The position numbers and the translations under genes were made by a program. A model generated the notes under the pieces. The model did not search any database and had not been told where the DNA came from. It saw only the letters and a list, made by a program, of their open reading frames with translations. From CAYUIG01 sp964444685 (GTDB lineage Bacteria; Gemmatimonadota; Gemmatimonadetes; Longimicrobiales; RSA9): a DNA stretch of 6,114 nucleotides. The stretch lies in contig CAYUIG010000098.1 in the NCBI GenBank assembly GCA_964444685.1, forward strand, positions 1 to 6,114, in the 5' to 3' direction. Position 1 is the first letter of the stretch. Each line of letters begins with the position of its first letter. This document shows, in pieces, positions 4,425 to 6,114 of the stretch.

Positions 4425-6098
4425 GGCAGCCGCCGGCTCGAGGTGCCGGCGCGCGCGCTCGATCGCTTCCTCGGTACTCCCCAGCAGGTTCTCGTCTCCG
4501 ATCTCGTCCAGCAGCTCGGAGCGTCCGAGTGCGACGGCCGGCTGCGCGTGCAGGCCGACGATCAGCACCATCGTCCCATCCTTCCGGAACCTGCGCACGA
4601 AATCGCGCAGTGCGCCCAGTGCCGTCGAGTCGATGGTGAGGACCGAGTTCATGCGCAGGATCAGCACGCGCGGCGGGTTCGCGATCGCGCCCATCGTTTC
4701 CTTGAACTTCTCCGCCGCGCCGAAGAAGAACGGCCCGTTGATGTCGTAGATCTCGACGCCCTTCGGCAGCTTGCCGTGCAGCGCACCTTCCCCGCTCTCG
4801 CCCGTGAACTCGCGTGTAACCGCCGCCACGCTGGTGACCTCGGCCATGCGGCGCATGAACAGGAACGCGGCCAGCACCATGCCCGCTTCGATCGCGACGA
4901 CCAGGTCCACGAGCACCGTGAGCCCGAACGTCGTGAGCATCACCGCCACGTCCGAGCGCGGGCCGCTGAGCTCCGCGCGGAACGTACGCCAGTCGCTCAT
5001 GTGATACGCCACGACGATCAGGATCGCGGCGAGTGCGGCCATCGGAATCGCCGCCGCCCACCGGCCAAGGAAGAGCGTGATGAGCAGCAGCGTGATCGCG
5101 TGCACCATGCCGGCCACGGGCGTGCGGCCGCCGTTGCGGATGTTGGTGGCGGTGCGTGCAATCGCGCCGGTGGCCGGCATGCCGCCGAACAGCGGCGACG
5201 CGATGTTCGCTACACCCTGCGCGACCAGCTCCGCGTTCGAGCGATGGCGCGTGCCGATCATGCCGTCGGCGATCACGGCCGAGAGCAGCGATTCGATGGC
5301 ACCGAGCATCGCGATGGCGAACGCGGGCCCGACGAGTGATCGCGCGGTCTCCAGTGATACTGCCGGCAGCCGCAGCGACGGGATGCCGGTGTCGACCGAA
5401 CCGTAGCGCGTGCCGATGGTCGCCACGTCCAGGTCGAGAATCGCGACCAGTCCGCTCGTCACCAGCAGCGCGATGAGCGGGCCGGGGATCGTGCGGCTCA
5501 CGTGCGGCCAGAGTATCAGGATGGCCAGCGCCAGAACACCGATCACCGCCGTCACCGGATCGATTGTGTCGATCAGGCCTGCGTAGACGCCCCACTTCTC
5601 CAGGAACTCCGGCGGCAGGTCCGTAACCGGCAGACCGAGCAGGTCCCCGATCTGACTCGAGAAGATGATGAGCGCGATGCCGCTCGTGAATCCGACGGTC
5701 ACCGGGAATGGAATGAACTTGATCGCCGCACCGAGCCGGGCCACGCCCAGCACGACCAGGATGATGCCGGCCATCAGCGTGGCGAGCAGCAGCCCGTCCA
5801 CGCCGTGCTCCTGCACGATCCCGTAGACGATCACGACGAACGCACCCGTGGGCCCGCCGATCTGCACACGGGATCCACCGAGCGCGGAGGTGAGGAAGCC
5901 CGCGACGATCGCCGTGTAGAGGCCATGCTCGGGTGGCAGGCCGCTGGCAATGGCGAAGGCGATGGCGAGCGGGAGTGCGACGATGCCGACAATGACACCG
6001 GCGCCCACATCCGCGAGCGCCTGGCGCATCGTGTAACCCCGCAGCGCGGGGATGATTTCGGGTTGCAAGGATGTCTCCGGCGTCAGGACCGGATCCAA
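4422..6098 (-). CDS. SulP family inorganic anion transporter with STAS domain
   Basis: The product is up to 558 residues, near the length of E. coli DauA/YchM. The membrane core (about 28-420) carries family blocks: GLPPEHGLYTAIVAGF (53-68), the following GGSRVQIGGPTGAF (74-87), and IESLLSAVIADGMIGTRHRS (268-287) with GGMPATGAIARTATNIRNGG (305-324). A STAS domain follows (about 440-550) with the loop IDSTALGAL (489-497), where Ser491 matches the serine phosphorylated in anti-sigma antagonists. It should sit in the inner membrane and import an anion such as sulfate, bicarbonate or a dicarboxylate; the sequence does not say which. No carbonic anhydrase or sulfate assimilation gene lies nearby. 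The start is unsettled: TTG 6098 has no visible ribosome site, TTG 6068 has GGAG 6 bases upstream, the first ATG is codon 24 (6029), and the frame stays open to the window edge. Confidence 0.88.
   Translation of the reverse strand: MDPVLTPETSLQPEIIPALRGYTMRQALADVGAGVIVGIVALPLAIAFAIASGLPPEHGLYTAIVAGFLTSALGGSRVQIGGPTGAFVVIVYGIVQEHGVDGLLLATLMAGIILVVLGVARLGAAIKFIPFPVTVGFTSGIALIIFSSQIGDLLGLPVTDLPPEFLEKWGVYAGLIDTIDPVTAVIGVLALAILILWPHVSRTIPGPLIALLVTSGLVAILDLDVATIGTRYGSVDTGIPSLRLPAVSLETARSLVGPAFAIAMLGAIESLLSAVIADGMIGTRHRSNAELVAQGVANIASPLFGGMPATGAIARTATNIRNGGRTPVAGMVHAITLLLITLFLGRWAAAIPMAALAAILIVVAYHMSDWRTFRAELSGPRSDVAVMLTTFGLTVLVDLVVAIEAGMVLAAFLFMRRMAEVTSVAAVTREFTGESGEGALHGKLPKGVEIYDINGPFFFGAAEKFKETMGAIANPPRVLILRMNSVLTIDSTALGALRDFVRRFRKDGTMVLIVGLHAQPAVALGRSELLDEIGDENLLGSTEEAIERARRHLEPAAA
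4431..4451. other. Hairpin just past the lipoprotein stop, inside the SulP gene
   Basis: CGCCGGC (4431-4437) pairs with GCCGGCG (4445-4451), with a 7-base loop. It starts 10 bases after the lipoprotein stop, where a terminator would be expected, but lies in the last codons of the SulP gene and has no T tract. Terminator use is inferred from position alone. Confidence 0.35.
6075..6078 (-). promoter_or_regulatory. Possible ribosome binding site for an alternative SulP start
   Basis: On the minus strand GGAG lies 6 bases before TTG at 6066-6068, which is codon 11 counted from 6098. It would give a 548-residue protein that keeps the whole membrane core, and is the only well-spaced site upstream of the first membrane segment. 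Confidence 0.4.
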
Positions 6099-6114
6099 TC
6101 TATCATGTCGGCAA

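Noticed and set aside
4443..5339. 298-codon plus-strand frame inside the SulP gene
   Set aside because: Composition is dominated by Arg, His, Asp and Ala. The minus strand carries all SulP and STAS motifs over the same bases.
6037..6051. CCCCGC/GCGGGG hairpin in the SulP N-terminal region
   Set aside because: It is a short stem with a 3-base loop, probably inside coding sequence (codons for ALRG), and such stems are common in GC-rich genes. It would matter only if translation began at the codon-24 ATG.

Overview
The window is GC-rich DNA, tightly packed, with G or C at most third codon positions. It holds seven complete or nearly complete protein genes and the last codons of an eighth. It reads as an ordinary chromosomal stretch of a free-living, GC-rich bacterium with lipoprotein-type envelope proteins. 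Three short secreted lipoproteins have a Cys followed by an acidic or polar linker. That style, with a TTHB210-like and a DUF4397 protein in the same stretch, would fit Gemmatimonadota, but this is inferred from protein style only. I see no RNA gene, insertion sequence, CRISPR array, phage gene or origin.

Left part (1-1129): a + strand gene of unknown function ends at 66. A strong hairpin follows, then a convergent lipoprotein gene of the DUF5602/TTHB210-like type (113-907, minus strand). A 222-base divergent regulatory region separates this gene from the next. It contains a 9-base direct repeat and a complete + strand intrinsic terminator (GC stem plus six T) lying just ahead of the next gene's ribosome binding site.

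Middle part (1130-3986): a DUF4397 lipoprotein with two internally related halves is followed after 19 bases by a polytopic membrane protein of the VTT/DedA-like (SNARE-associated) type, so the two may be co-transcribed. The membrane gene converges without any gap on a radical SAM protein gene (2607-3680, minus strand) whose C-terminal cysteines could hold an auxiliary iron-sulfur cluster. Starting 42 bases away and running divergently is a short GTG-start gene for an 87-residue double zinc ribbon protein.

Right part (3987-6114): a hairpin, a 124-residue lipoprotein of no recognised family, and then, again with no gap, the convergent gene of a SulP anion transporter with a C-terminal STAS domain. 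The start of this last gene is uncertain because there is no ATG near the expected N-terminus.

The genes do not assemble into one clear pathway. The points most worth following are the terminator in the DUF4397 leader, the unassigned radical SAM enzyme with its divergent zinc ribbon neighbour, and the two convergent junctions that both end in the same back-to-back stop palindrome. I do not see firm evidence of a new multi-gene system.
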